Positions 40,997 to 50,961 of a stretch of 64,000 nt of DNA are shown here, one piece after another. The notes below the pieces were generated by a model, which worked only from the letters and a program-made list of their open reading frames with translations, was not told the DNA's origin and made no database searches. Each line of letters begins with the position of its first letter. The stretch's first letter is position 1. Origin of the DNA: Aeoliella straminimaris (GTDB lineage Bacteria; Planctomycetota; Planctomycetia; Pirellulales; Lacipirellulaceae); the NCBI RefSeq assembly GCF_024054565.1, contig NZ_JAMXLR010000061.1, positions 124,001-188,000 of the forward strand, read 5' to 3'. Position numbers and translations under genes: made by a program.

Positions 40997-41470
40997 ATGG
41001 CTAACAAGATGCGATGGCGTTATGGCGACACGAACCCGGTGATGTTGCCGGTGGATGCCGCGACCGTGATCGAGATTGGTGACCTGGTTTACCTGGACAC
41101 GGACGACGCGAAGCCCGCGTCGAGCCAGAGCGACAGCGGCACCCCGGCCGCCAACCAGGAGGCCCTGCACGATGCGTTTGTCGGGGTGGCGATGCAGGCC
41201 TCCAGTGCGGGCCAGGTGACCGACATTCGGGTGGCCACGACCGGGGTGTTCGAACTCGACTGCGTGTCGACCACGTTCGAAGTCGGCGACCTGGTGGGCG
41301 CCGCTGAGAATGCCGGTGGCACGGCGCTCGAAGACCAGCAGGCCATCGCCGTGGCGACCGAAAACCTGGCAATCGGCCGCTGCGCGAAGCGCGAGCCCTC
41401 GGCCAGCAGTTCGGTGTACGTCGACATCGTCGGCACCGTAACCCGCGGCGGCCCCCAAGCGGCTGCGTAA
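40997..41470 (+). CDS. Putative capsid decoration protein
   Basis: 157 aa, small beta-rich: VDAATVIEIGDLVYLDTDDA, HDAFVGVAMQASSAGQVTDI, TTGVFELDCVSTTFEVGDLV. The pattern (capsid-cement-like beta sheets with GDLV repeats) and its place between protease and capsid genes fit a head decoration protein, comparable to DUF2190-type proteins. The ATG follows CTGGAGACTTTCAAATGG, with GGAG at good spacing. Confidence 0.68.
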   Translation: MANKMRWRYGDTNPVMLPVDAATVIEIGDLVYLDTDDAKPASSQSDSGTPAANQEALHDAFVGVAMQASSAGQVTDIRVATTGVFELDCVSTTFEVGDLVGAAENAGGTALEDQQAIAVATENLAIGRCAKREPSASSSVYVDIVGTVTRGGPQAAA

Positions 41471-41529
41471 CAAGTGACCATCCTACCACCAACAACTAAC
41501 AGCCAACCATCCTCAACAAGGAACGACAC

Positions 41530-42687
41530 GTGACGATTGCCTACAAAGAACTGAAGCGGCGGTATCAACTCGATGGCGGCGAGCGAACCGTCGAGCATTT
41601 GAGTGAAGCGCTCCGCGAAAAACACCTGGTGGCCGAGGACTTCAGTATCCGCGACCTGGCCGAGGCCCTGGTGCCCGACGGAGGCGAGTGGGTGCGGACG
41701 CTCGACCCGCGGTCCGGCGGTACCCACGTGCTGGAAGCAGCGGACGGTGTCGACACCACGGCGTTTCAGAGCGTTGCTGGACAAGTGATCTACTCGAAGA
41801 TTCTCGACGCCTACGCGCAGCAGGCGTTCGTCGTGTCGAAACTGGTCGATACGGTGCCCACGCGACTCGATGGCGAGAAGATTCCTGGCGTTGGCCGACT
41901 GGAAGACGTCGACGCCGAGGTGGGACCGGGTATGCCGTTCCCGCACGTCGGTTTCGGCGAGGACTACATCGAGACGCCCGCCACCACCAAGCGGGGGTTC
42001 ATCGTCCCGGTCACCAAGGAGGCGATCTTCTTCGACCGCACGAACTTGATCCTGCGTCGCGCCAGCGAAGTGGGCGAACTGTTGGGCCTGAACAAGGAGA
42101 AGCGTTTGCTCGACCTGGTGATCGGCGTCACCAACAACTACAAGTGGCGCGGCACCAGCTACGACACCTACCAGACCAGTGGCGACTGGGTGAACGAACT
42201 GGCAAGCAACGAGCTAGTCGACTGGGAAAACGTGGACGCGGCCGAACAACTGCTGGCCGACATCCTCGATCCCAACACGGGCGAGCCGGTTTTGGTTTCC
42301 GGCACCACCGTGCTAGTGATGCCTGCTTATCGCCACGCGGCGCACCGGGTGTTCAACGCGGCCGAGATTCAGTACTCGGCGGCCAATAGCGCGACCTCCA
42401 CGCTGGCGGCCAACCCGCTGGGCAACTACACCGTGGCCGAGAGCCGACTGGCCTATCGCCGGATCGTGGCTTCGGGCGAAACGGCGGCCGATGCCAAGAA
42501 GTGGTGGTTCCTGGGCGACTTCCGCAAGGCGTTCGCCTACATGGAAAACTGGCCGATTACCGTGACGCAAGCCCCCCGCGGCAGCGAAGCGGAGTTCGCC
42601 CAGGACATCGTGCTGCGATTCAAGGCGAGCGAACGCGGCGCCGCGGCCGTGATCGATCCCCGCTTTGTGGTGAAGTGCACGGGGTAG
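41530..42687 (+). CDS. Major capsid protein
   Basis: 385 aa from GTG 41530 (AAGGA upstream). Order and features fit a phage major capsid protein: an N-terminal helical region, PTRLDGEKIPGVGRLEDVDA and PFPHVGFGEDYIETPATTKR GFIVPVTKEAIFFDRTN, then the A-domain-like VLVMPAYRHAAHRVFNAAEI and a C-terminal WWFLGDFRKAFAYMENWPIT, VLRFKASERGAAAVIDPRFV. It assembles the head with the decoration protein. Confidence 0.82.
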   Translation: MTIAYKELKRRYQLDGGERTVEHLSEALREKHLVAEDFSIRDLAEALVPDGGEWVRTLDPRSGGTHVLEAADGVDTTAFQSVAGQVIYSKILDAYAQQAFVVSKLVDTVPTRLDGEKIPGVGRLEDVDAEVGPGMPFPHVGFGEDYIETPATTKRGFIVPVTKEAIFFDRTNLILRRASEVGELLGLNKEKRLLDLVIGVTNNYKWRGTSYDTYQTSGDWVNELASNELVDWENVDAAEQLLADILDPNTGEPVLVSGTTVLVMPAYRHAAHRVFNAAEIQYSAANSATSTLAANPLGNYTVAESRLAYRRIVASGETAADAKKWWFLGDFRKAFAYMENWPITVTQAPRGSEAEFAQDIVLRFKASERGAAAVIDPRFVVKCTG

Positions 42688-42692
42688 TCAAG

Positions 42693-42895
42693 GACCAATG
42701 ACCAATGAGGGAAGTCTCCCTGTTCAAGTTTTACGTTTCGACTCCCAACCCTCTCCATTCTCAAGAGCCGCAAACGCAAACTTGCTGCTTCCCTCCGTTG
42801 GTCATTGTTAGTTCGACATTGGTCATTTTGCTCAGCTCCGGGCGCTAACACTTTCGGCTCGCCTGGTTCGTTCTTTGTCATTCGTCATTGGACAT
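42693..42895. repeat. Family E repeat unit, copy 3
   Basis: Left arm GGACCAATGACCAATGAGGG (from 42691), right arm about 42798-42828 (GTTGGTCATTGTTAGTTCGA CATTGGTCATT), tail AGCTCCGGGCGCTAACACTT (42834-), then GTCATTCGTCATTGG near 42878-42892. The centre contains CTCCCTGTTCAAGTTTTACG with no coding potential. Confidence 0.7.
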
Positions 42896-42902
42896 TTCCA
42901 CC

Positions 42903-43409
42903 ATGCCTACTTCCAAAACACTCTCCGTATTCGACGCCCTGGCTGGGCGGCCGCCGAGTGCCAACTTCGCCCAACTCGACGTGCGGAACGACCATATCGT
43001 GCTCGACTTCGACGACACGGCGGCTGAGTCGATCGACTTTTGCAGCGTGCTGCCGCAAGACTACGCGGGCGGCGACCTGCGGGTGGTGGTCACGTGGGCC
43101 GCCACCTCCGCCACGACCGGCGATGTGGTCTGGCAAGCGGAGTTCGAGCGACACCACATCGACGACAGCACCTTGGGCACGCATGATCTGGACAACGACG
43201 ACTTTGGCGCGGCCGCCACGGCCTCGACCGCCACGTCGACCAGTGCCGGTGAGTTAATGCAGACCATCATCGACCTGCCCGCAACGGATGCCGACAATCC
43301 GGCGGCCGGCGAGTCGTTTCGGCTACGCGTCAGCCGGGTGGCCACCAGCGGTTCGGACACCATGACCGACGACGCCGAACTGGTGGCGGTTGAACTGCGG
43401 GAGGTATAG
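42903..43409 (+). CDS. Phage-module structural protein, unknown
   Basis: 168 aa from ATG 42903 (MPTSKTLSVF). Beta-rich with acidic patches: SANFAQLDVRNDHIVLDFDD, YAGGDLRVVVTWAATSATTG and a C-terminal FRLRVSRVATSGSDTMTDDA. Likely a virion protein of jelly-roll type, by composition and position only. Six bases separate it from the next gene. Confidence 0.55.
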   Translation: MPTSKTLSVFDALAGRPPSANFAQLDVRNDHIVLDFDDTAAESIDFCSVLPQDYAGGDLRVVVTWAATSATTGDVVWQAEFERHHIDDSTLGTHDLDNDDFGAAATASTATSTSAGELMQTIIDLPATDADNPAAGESFRLRVSRVATSGSDTMTDDAELVAVELREV

Positions 43410-43415
43410 CTCGCC

Positions 43416-44261
43416 ATGGCACTATCGTTTGCAGGTAGCAATTCGCGGGTCGTTCTCGGATCTCTCGATGCGCTGAGTGGGGCCAGTCAACTGAGCATCG
43501 CAGGCTGGGTGCGGCTGAACGACGTGAACGCCGACGCGGTGATCGCCATTCGCGGCGCCGCCGTCTCGGCGACGTCGCCCTGGTCGTTGTGGCGAGACGA
43601 CGTGGGTTACACAACCGGCCGCATCAACACGCTGGCCGTGCTGGTCAACACCGATGTCGGACCGCTGCGTGTCGAAGGGTCCAACAATCTGCTCAACACC
43701 GCCGGCGTGTGGTGTCATGTTGCGATGGTGTTCGAAGCCGGAGTGAGCCAGGGACTCCGCATTTACGTTAACGGCACGAAAGACGCGTACGTGCAAAGCA
43801 CCGTGGGACATAGCCAACTGGTGGCCAACACCGACGATGCAACCCTGGGAATCGATGCAGCCACCGGTTGGTTTGATGGCTCAATGGCCGAAATGTCCCT
43901 GTGGGACAAGGCTTTGACCGATGCGCACGTCGCCCGCCTGGCAGCAGGCTTGTCGCCTCTGTCGCTGGCTACCGAAGGCGTGTGGCCAGTGCTGTATCAA
44001 GACCTGGTACGCGGACTCAATCGCCCTGGTATCGGCCCCACCGTTACTTCGATCGGTTCCTTTGCCACGGCTGCACACCCGCGGGTGATCGGGCCTCGAT
44101 CGGCCGTAACGCTATGCCGCAGCATGCCCGCGAGTTCCGCCGTGGCACCGTACCGCTGCAAGGTGGCCACAATTAACACCGATGGCAGCCAGGCGGCTGC
44201 GTGTTTTCTTCCGGGCGTCCTGGCGGGCGCTACATCTCCGATTGGCGAGGTATTCAACTGA
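43416..44261 (+). CDS. LamG/concanavalin A-like domain protein
   Basis: 281 aa. Residues about 1-170 have the LamG-type sandwich: ALSFAGSNSRVVLGSLDALS, QLSIAGWVRLNDVNADAVIA, VWCHVAMVFEAGVSQGLRIY, VNGTKDAYVQS, ATLGIDAATGWFDGSMAEMS, LWDKALTDAHVARLAAGLSP. This domain binds glycans or proteins and occurs in phage decorations and tail fibres. The tail is Ala/Gly-rich. Its stop overlaps the next start (TGATG), so the two are co-translated. Confidence 0.75.
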   Translation: MALSFAGSNSRVVLGSLDALSGASQLSIAGWVRLNDVNADAVIAIRGAAVSATSPWSLWRDDVGYTTGRINTLAVLVNTDVGPLRVEGSNNLLNTAGVWCHVAMVFEAGVSQGLRIYVNGTKDAYVQSTVGHSQLVANTDDATLGIDAATGWFDGSMAEMSLWDKALTDAHVARLAAGLSPLSLATEGVWPVLYQDLVRGLNRPGIGPTVTSIGSFATAAHPRVIGPRSAVTLCRSMPASSAVAPYRCKVATINTDGSQAAACFLPGVLAGATSPIGEVFN

Positions 44262-44659
44262 TGGCTATCGCAACCGATATCCGAGGCACCGTATTCAAGA
44301 ATGGCCCCGCTGTGCTGATGGGGCGCATCGTGGGATCCGATGGCCAGTCGGTGACCACCAGCGACATTGCGGCGGTGCACTACAGCGTGCTGGAAGTCGA
44401 CCACTCGAGCCACGACTACCTGTCGCCGATCGACGGGCACGACAACGTGGAGCTCGATGTCGACGATGTCTTCTACGACAGCCTGCAAACAGGCGGGCCT
44501 TGGGCGGTTGACGATGTGGGGTACAACTTTCGCCACGACCTGGACGTTTCGACCGACGACGCCTTCCCCAACGCCGGCGTCGACTATCAGGTGCGGTACG
44601 AAGTGACGCCTGTCGCCGGCCAGAAGATTGTGTTTCGCTTTCTGGTGAAGTGTATTTAG
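44261..44659 (+). CDS. Phage-module protein, possible baseplate/decoration
   Basis: 132 aa starting within the preceding stop codon. Beta-rich: DIRGTVFKNGPAVLMGRIVG, SDIAAVHYSVLEVDHSSHDY, ELDVDDVFYDSLQTGG, YQVRYEVTPVAGQKIVFRFL. The N-terminal layout faintly resembles baseplate proteins that modify a fibre base. Function unknown; coupled to the LamG protein. Confidence 0.55.
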   Translation: MAIATDIRGTVFKNGPAVLMGRIVGSDGQSVTTSDIAAVHYSVLEVDHSSHDYLSPIDGHDNVELDVDDVFYDSLQTGGPWAVDDVGYNFRHDLDVSTDDAFPNAGVDYQVRYEVTPVAGQKIVFRFLVKCI

Positions 44660-44661
44660 GA

Positions 44662-44806
44662 GGGGTCAGGATTCAGGGGTCGGGGGTCAGGGACGACGGA
44701 ACTGGCTACGCCAGTGCAGACTTCCTTACTCTCAATTCCAGTTATGTGCTCCCTCCACGCTTTCCATTGCTTTCCCCTGCCCCCTGACCCCCGCCCCCTG
44801 AATTCT
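44662..44806. repeat. GGGGTCAGG inverted repeat pair (family I)
   Basis: Left arm 44662-44692 (GGGGTCAGGATTCAGGGGTC ...), right arm 44773-44806 (CCCCTGCCCCCTGACCCCCG CCCCCTGAATTC). The 80-base centre is non-coding. It immediately precedes the next gene start at 44810. Confidence 0.75.
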
Positions 44807-44809
44807 CAA

Positions 44810-45019
44810 ATGACTGATACGCAGCAACTTGAAACCATCCGCACCACGACGCTCGCGCAGATTGAAGACATCCGCGCCGATCCCAAGCCGACCTACTGGC
44901 TCGACGGCCAGCGGGTGCACTGGCAGGAGTACGTCGAATCGCTCCAAGCGACGGTCGACTGGTGCGACCGCAAGATTTTTGAAGCCGAGACGTTCGAAAT
45001 CCGCTCGCGAGGCATCTGA
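44810..45019 (+). CDS. Small hypothetical protein
   Basis: 69 aa from ATG 44810 (MTDTQQLETI). Helical and acidic: RTTTLAQIEDIRADPKPTYW, LDGQRVHWQEYVESLQATVD, FEAETFEIRSRGI. It resembles short phage proteins found between structural genes. An upstream in-frame start would translate the family I repeat and was rejected. Confidence 0.6.
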   Translation: MTDTQQLETIRTTTLAQIEDIRADPKPTYWLDGQRVHWQEYVESLQATVDWCDRKIFEAETFEIRSRGI

Positions 45020-45031
45020 GTGTCGCCGCTG

Positions 45032-45104
45032 GCTCCGCGAACGAGTGAAGAGCAGCAAGTTCCCCCGGTCCAACTTGAGTTCATTCAACGCTCGTTCGCG
45101 GAGC
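45032..45104. repeat. GCTCCGCGAACGAG inverted pair
   Basis: Perfect 14-base arms GCTCCGCGAACGAG (45032-45045) and CTCGTTCGCGGAGC (45091-45104), followed by two copies of CGAACGGCCAC. Lies in the leader of the last phage-module gene. Confidence 0.7.
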
Positions 45105-45148
45105 GAACGGCCACAAACGAACGGCCACCATCAACGACGAGGACAACG

Positions 45149-45778
45149 ATGACCATCACCTGGAACCCCGTGGGCGACTTCGCCGCGATTGTCGACGCCA
45201 GCGAGACCATCGTGCTGCTGCGGCGCGGATCGCGCACATCGACCGACATCGACGTGGCCTGGCGCTACAGCCACCGCACGACCGAGCGCGAACCCTCGGA
45301 CGGATACGCCCCCGCGACCGACGTGGTGTGGCAGTTCGAGTGGCCCGCCGAGGTGCGGCCGCCGCAAGTGGGCGATCGGATTCGCGACACCAAGGGCGAG
45401 TACTATACGCTGCTCGCTGTAGAGAGAACGCAAGGCAACACCCGGCTGAAGTGCGAAGCGCGGAATCTGCGCATCGCCCATGGCCTCGATTGTTTGGTCG
45501 ATATTCAACTGGCCGTGTGGGATGCGGGCGCCATCACCGGTTGGACCACGTTCCGGCCGGCGGTGCACGCCCGGATTCAGCCGCTGGAGACCACGGTGGA
45601 CGAGTCGAGCACGCCCATCACGTCGACGACAACCTACCGAGTGCTATTGGACGACGACACGCCGCTGGATCACAACCATCGCCTGGCGAGTGGTGATGGG
45701 ACGGTGTATCGGTTGGTGAGCTACAGCGGGGGTGAAAGGCTGGGGGATCTGGCGGCGGCGGTGGTGCGACGTGAGTGA
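45149..45778 (+). CDS. Head-closure-like phage protein
   Basis: 209 aa from ATG 45149 (MTITWNPVGD), preceded by GAGGACAACG. The core GDRIRDTKGEYYTLLAVERT and WQFEWPAEVRPPQV recall head-tail joining or head-closure proteins with a GDxIxD...Y beta fold; a second region (HARIQPLETTVDESSTPITS, YRLVSYSGGERLGDLAAAVV) completes it. Last gene of the cluster; no tail genes follow. An earlier in-frame start runs through the repeat and is not used. Confidence 0.6.
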   Translation: MTITWNPVGDFAAIVDASETIVLLRRGSRTSTDIDVAWRYSHRTTEREPSDGYAPATDVVWQFEWPAEVRPPQVGDRIRDTKGEYYTLLAVERTQGNTRLKCEARNLRIAHGLDCLVDIQLAVWDAGAITGWTTFRPAVHARIQPLETTVDESSTPITSTTTYRVLLDDDTPLDHNHRLASGDGTVYRLVSYSGGERLGDLAAAVVRRE

Positions 45779-45832
45779 GAACCGGGGTAGCCTTTGTAAC
45801 GCAACCCTGGGACCGCACGACGAACGGTCACG

Positions 45833-47314
<1,482 letters not shown>

Positions 47315-47585
47315 ATTAGGCAGTGGACGGTGGGCGGAAAACGGCCAAACTGGATATTGCCGAATCGATTTTGCCGGTTATGGCAGGTCGACGAGATCAC
47401 AAGCGATGACTCAACGATACCACGATCGGCAAGGTTTCGTCACCCGATTGAGCTTGCGCGACCGGCAACAGCCGAAAAGCTCTCCACGGCACGGTGCAAT
47501 CGTTAAGAGCGAAACAGGCGGATCGCGGTGGGAAAGTGGAGCGGCGAATGCGGTTTGACCAGCGGAGAAAATGCCAGCTTGCCGC

Positions 47586-48782
47586 TCAGCCCCCCACTAC
47601 GTCGGCGATGGCCTCAGTCAGGCGGTCGACATTCGACTCGGTGATGCCAGCAACGTTGATGCGGCCGGAATCGACGATGTAGATGGCGTGCCGCTCGCGG
47701 AGCGCGAGGACCTGCTCCTTGGTAAGGCCCGAGAACGAGAACATGCCTCGCTGGGCCTTGATGAACGAATAGTCGCCCGGCACACTTTTCTCGGCCAGCT
47801 TGTCGACCAAGAGAGAGCGCATGCCGTTGATCCGGTTGCGCATGGCCGTGAGTTCGGTATGCCACTCGCTGCGGAGGTCGTCGTCGCCCAGCACCGCAGC
47901 CACCAACCGCGCACCGTGGGCGGGCGGGTTGCTGTAGTTGGCGCGGATGGCGCGCTTGACCTGGCTGCCAACCACGTTGGCCCGCTCGGCATCGGTCGCA
48001 ACGAACGTCGCCGCGCCGACGCGCTGGTTGTACAAACCGAAGTTCTTGGAAAACGAACTGCAGAGAATGAACTCCTCGCCCTGGCGAGCTACGGTTCGCA
48101 GCCCCACGGCGTCTTCGTCGATGCCATCGCCGAAGCCCTGGTAGGCGAAGTCGAGCACCGGCAACAGTTGCTGGGCGTACAGCACATCGGCAATCTTCTC
48201 CCACTGCTCCTGCGTGGGATCAACGCCGGTTGGGTTGTGGCAGCAGCCATGCAGCAACACCGCGTCGCCAGCGGGGATCTTCTGCAGTGCATCGAGCATG
48301 TCGGCCAAAGCCAGGCTGTTGTTGGCCTTGTCGAAGTACGGAAACTTGGCCAGCGACACGCCAGCGGCCGAGAAGATGTTGGCGTGGTTGGCCCAGGTGG
48401 GATCGGTAACCCACAACGTGGTGCCTGGCATGTTGGCAGCAAGGAAGTCGCCCACCACGCGCAGTGCGCCGGTGCCGCCAGGGGTTTGGGCCGAGAACGC
48501 GCGACCACTGGTCACGACCTCATGCGCCGAGCCGAAGGCCAGCTGCTGCACCGCCGAGGTGTACTCGGCCAGACCCGGGATCGGCAGATAAGAGGAGCCA
48601 GCATCGGAGCGAGCCAACAGCTCGCCCGCCTTTCTAACACACGACAATGCGGGTGTCTTGCCCGTCGAGTCCTGGTAGACGCCGACCCCCAGATTGATCT
48701 TCTGGGGGTTGGGGTCGGCTTTGAATGCCTCGGTGAGTCCAAGAATGGGATCGGCTGGTGCGGGTTGGATGGATTCAAACAT
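47586..48782 (-). CDS. Aspartate/aromatic aminotransferase (class I)
   Basis: 398 aa. Fold-type I aminotransferase of the AspC/TyrB type: the N-terminal INLGVGVYQDSTGKTP is diagnostic for this subgroup, CCHNPTGVDPTQEQW holds the conserved NPTG, and SSFSKNFGLYNQRVG contains the PLP lysine (about residue 246) and the following RVG. Transfers amino groups between aspartate or aromatic amino acids and 2-oxoglutarate. The C-terminal GMFSFSGL and GRINVAGI are also typical. Standalone gene. Confidence 0.93.
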   Translation of the reverse strand: MFESIQPAPADPILGLTEAFKADPNPQKINLGVGVYQDSTGKTPALSCVRKAGELLARSDAGSSYLPIPGLAEYTSAVQQLAFGSAHEVVTSGRAFSAQTPGGTGALRVVGDFLAANMPGTTLWVTDPTWANHANIFSAAGVSLAKFPYFDKANNSLALADMLDALQKIPAGDAVLLHGCCHNPTGVDPTQEQWEKIADVLYAQQLLPVLDFAYQGFGDGIDEDAVGLRTVARQGEEFILCSSFSKNFGLYNQRVGAATFVATDAERANVVGSQVKRAIRANYSNPPAHGARLVAAVLGDDDLRSEWHTELTAMRNRINGMRSLLVDKLAEKSVPGDYSFIKAQRGMFSFSGLTKEQVLALRERHAIYIVDSGRINVAGITESNVDRLTEAIADVVGG

Positions 48783-49004
48783 GCAAGTTGGGGGGTTCGA
48801 GGCAGGTACAACTCTCGGAAAGTGGCAGTGAGCTACCCTTATTAGTCGCTTGCCACTGGCCAGCTGGCACTACAAAATCGACTATAGAGCGACACCCCTC
48901 TGGTTGATAGTGTTCGGGGGGTCGTCATCGGCATGCGAACCCGCCTAAGGGCCTGGGACGGGTAGGCGAACTTCCTTACTACCTGGACTTCTATCGAGAG
49001 ACCC

Positions 49005-50216
49005 ATGGCGGACAAGAAACTTGGTGTGTGGATGGTGGGTGGCTGTGGCAATGTGGCCACCACCGCAATTCTGGGGCTGGTGGGTCTGCAAAAGCAGTTG
49101 GCCCCCACCACCGGGCTAGTCACTGAGCTGCGTGAGTTCGCCGCCCTGCCGTTGGTGCCGTGGGGCGACCTGGTTGTCGGCGGGCACGACATTCGAGAGC
49201 CCAACCTACGGGCCACAGCCGGGCGCCTGGCGAACGAACAGGTAGTGCCGCGCGAGTTAGTAGAAGCATGCAGCAGCGAATTGGAGCAAATTGACGCCTC
49301 GATCAAGCCTGGAATCGCCTACAAAGCAGGTAAAGCGATCCGCGCGCTGGCCGACGTACCGGTAGACGATGACGCAACAACGGCCCCCAGAGAGCTAATC
49401 TCGCGGTTGCAGAACGACCTGAAAACCTTCATCGAAGCCAACGATCTGCGTGGCCTGGTGGTGATGAACGTGGCCTCGACCGAGCCGCCACTGGAAGCCG
49501 AACTGCCCGACCGATGGGAAGCGTTCGACGAGTTGTTGAATCAACCGGGAGCCGACATCCCGGCAAGCACCTTGTACGCGGTGGCCGCGCTCGAGCTTGG
49601 ATTGCCATTTGTAAATTTTACTCCGTCGGCCGGAGCGAACTTTTCAGCGGTTGAAGAGCTGACAAAAAGAAAAAAAATTTGCCACGCCGGACACGACGGC
49701 AAGACGGGTGAAACATTGATGAAGACGGTGCTCGCGCCGTTGTTCGCGGAGCGCAATCTAGAGGTCCTGAGTTGGGTGGGCCACAACATTTTCGGCAACC
49801 TCGACGGCCGCATTCTGGACAACCCCGAGAACCGCGCCGCCAAGGTTGCCACCAAGGATCGAGTGGTCGGTGGAACGCTGGGGTACGATCCACAAACGCT
49901 GGTTTCGATTGAGTACATCGAGAGTCTAGGCGACTGGAAGACGGCCTGGGATCATATTCATTTTCGCGGTTTTTTAGGCACTTTAATGACGCTGCAGTTC
50001 ACCTGGCAGGGTTGCGACTCGGCCCTGGCGGCACCATTGGTACTGGACCTGGTGCGGCTGGCGGACGTGGCCTCGCGAGCCGGTAACGTGGGCGCCCTGA
50101 CGCCACTCGCCGCGTTCTTCAAGCATCCTCTGGGCACCGATTGCCACCACTTCGCCAAGCAACATGCGCGACTTCTGGACTGGGTGCGCGTGACGTCCGA
50201 ACAGATGGCTTGTTAG
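49005..50216 (+). CDS. Myo-inositol-1-phosphate synthase family protein
   Basis: 403 aa. N-terminal NAD-binding GVWMVGGCGNVATTAILGLV, then NDLKTFIEANDLRGLVVMNV, LPFVNFTPSAGANFSAVEEL, a KTGETLMKTVLAPLFAERNL catalytic region and SWVGHNIFGNLDGRIL. These match inositol-3-phosphate synthases, which turn glucose-6-phosphate into inositol-1-phosphate (Lys-rich active site). Near the middle an A/T-rich run (AAAAAGAAAAAAAATTT, about 49663-49680) is unusual for this gene. Product may feed inositol lipids or compatible solutes. Confidence 0.88.
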   Translation: MADKKLGVWMVGGCGNVATTAILGLVGLQKQLAPTTGLVTELREFAALPLVPWGDLVVGGHDIREPNLRATAGRLANEQVVPRELVEACSSELEQIDASIKPGIAYKAGKAIRALADVPVDDDATTAPRELISRLQNDLKTFIEANDLRGLVVMNVASTEPPLEAELPDRWEAFDELLNQPGADIPASTLYAVAALELGLPFVNFTPSAGANFSAVEELTKRKKICHAGHDGKTGETLMKTVLAPLFAERNLEVLSWVGHNIFGNLDGRILDNPENRAAKVATKDRVVGGTLGYDPQTLVSIEYIESLGDWKTAWDHIHFRGFLGTLMTLQFTWQGCDSALAAPLVLDLVRLADVASRAGNVGALTPLAAFFKHPLGTDCHHFAKQHARLLDWVRVTSEQMAC

Positions 50217-50482
50217 CTTCCATCGCGCGGTGATGACGCGCTGTTCGCGCGTCGCAATGGACAAAAAATGTGTGGCGAGCGCCACCATTTCTGCCGATTC
50301 CACTTGACAACCTATCGTGCGAGTTGCTTCAATTCGCGCATGGTTGATCGGAAGTTGAGTTGTCGACCGGTCAACCCGCCCTTCGCAACGGAGGCGCACA
50401 ACTCGGTCCACCCCTTCCTTCAAGCGCCCAAGGGAAGCGACCACATAACAATCTCGGGCGCGTAAAGAAGGAGCCATTGGAG

Positions 50483-50749
50483 ATGGCAACGAAGAAGAAG
50501 GTGGCTAAGAAGACCACCAAGAAGGCCGCCCCTAAGAAGTCGACCAAGAAGAAGGCCACTAAGAAGAAGGCCGCCCCTAAGAAGTCGACCAAGAAGAAGG
50601 CCACCAAGAAGAAGGCCACCCCCAAGAAGTCGACTAAGAAGAAGGCCACCAAGAAGAAGGCCGCTCCCAAGAAGTCGACCAAGAAGAAGGCCACTAAGAA
50701 AAAGGCCGCCAAGAAGGCTCCCGCCAAGCGCAAGACTGCCAAGAAGTAG
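50483..50749 (+). CDS. Lys-rich histone H1-like / AlgP-like repeat protein
   Basis: 88 aa from ATG 50483, which follows AAGAAGGAG. It is built of Lys, Ala, Thr and Pro: MATKKKVAKKTTKK then four 15-residue units AAPKKSTKKKATKKK (residues 15-74) and a short tail AAKKAPAKRKTAKK. This is the composition of eukaryote H1-like tails and bacterial AlgP/HctA-like nucleoid proteins. Probably binds DNA or RNA non-specifically. Followed by a strong terminator, so it is a single-gene unit. Confidence 0.85.
   Translation: MATKKKVAKKTTKKAAPKKSTKKKATKKKAAPKKSTKKKATKKKATPKKSTKKKATKKKAAPKKSTKKKATKKKAAKKAPAKRKTAKK
50525..50704 (+). repeat. Tandem 45-bp repeat, four units
   Basis: Encodes the four AAPKKSTKKKATKKK units of the Lys-rich protein. 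Differences between units are mainly synonymous third-position changes and one Ala/Thr switch, so unit number could vary among strains. Confidence 0.9.
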
Positions 50750-50795
50750 TCGTCCAAACCGCTTGGCCGCGACCGCGGCGCATCGAGCAACCCAC

Positions 50796-50842
50796 AAAAG
50801 GCTGGCAATTGCACCCTCCGGTGCTGTTGCCAGCCTTTTTTT
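50796..50842 (+). terminator. Intrinsic terminator of the Lys-rich gene
   Basis: AAGGCTGGCAA and TTGCCAGCC arms with an inner GCAC/GTGC pairing around CCTCCG, followed by a T-rich run (TTTTTTT from about 50834). It ends 90 bases after the stop codon and precludes the 50809 start for the helicase. Confidence 0.9.
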
Positions 50843-50961
50843 ATAGGACCCCGCCAACCAGGCAGGTTGTTGCCCCCGCGAAGGCCGGCGTTGACTGTGA
50901 CAAGCTACGCTGGTACCCTAACTTCAAAGTAAGTAACAAGTTAGGAGCAAATTTCGCCCAC

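Noticed and set aside
47571-48845. 424-codon plus-strand open frame
   Set aside because: Antisense shadow of the aminotransferase gene, which carries the PLP lysine and NPTG motif.
50371-50857. Leu/Gly/Phe-rich minus-strand frames that look like membrane proteins
   Set aside because: They are the complement of AAG/GCC-rich codons of the Lys/Ala-rich protein; hydrophobicity is an artefact.
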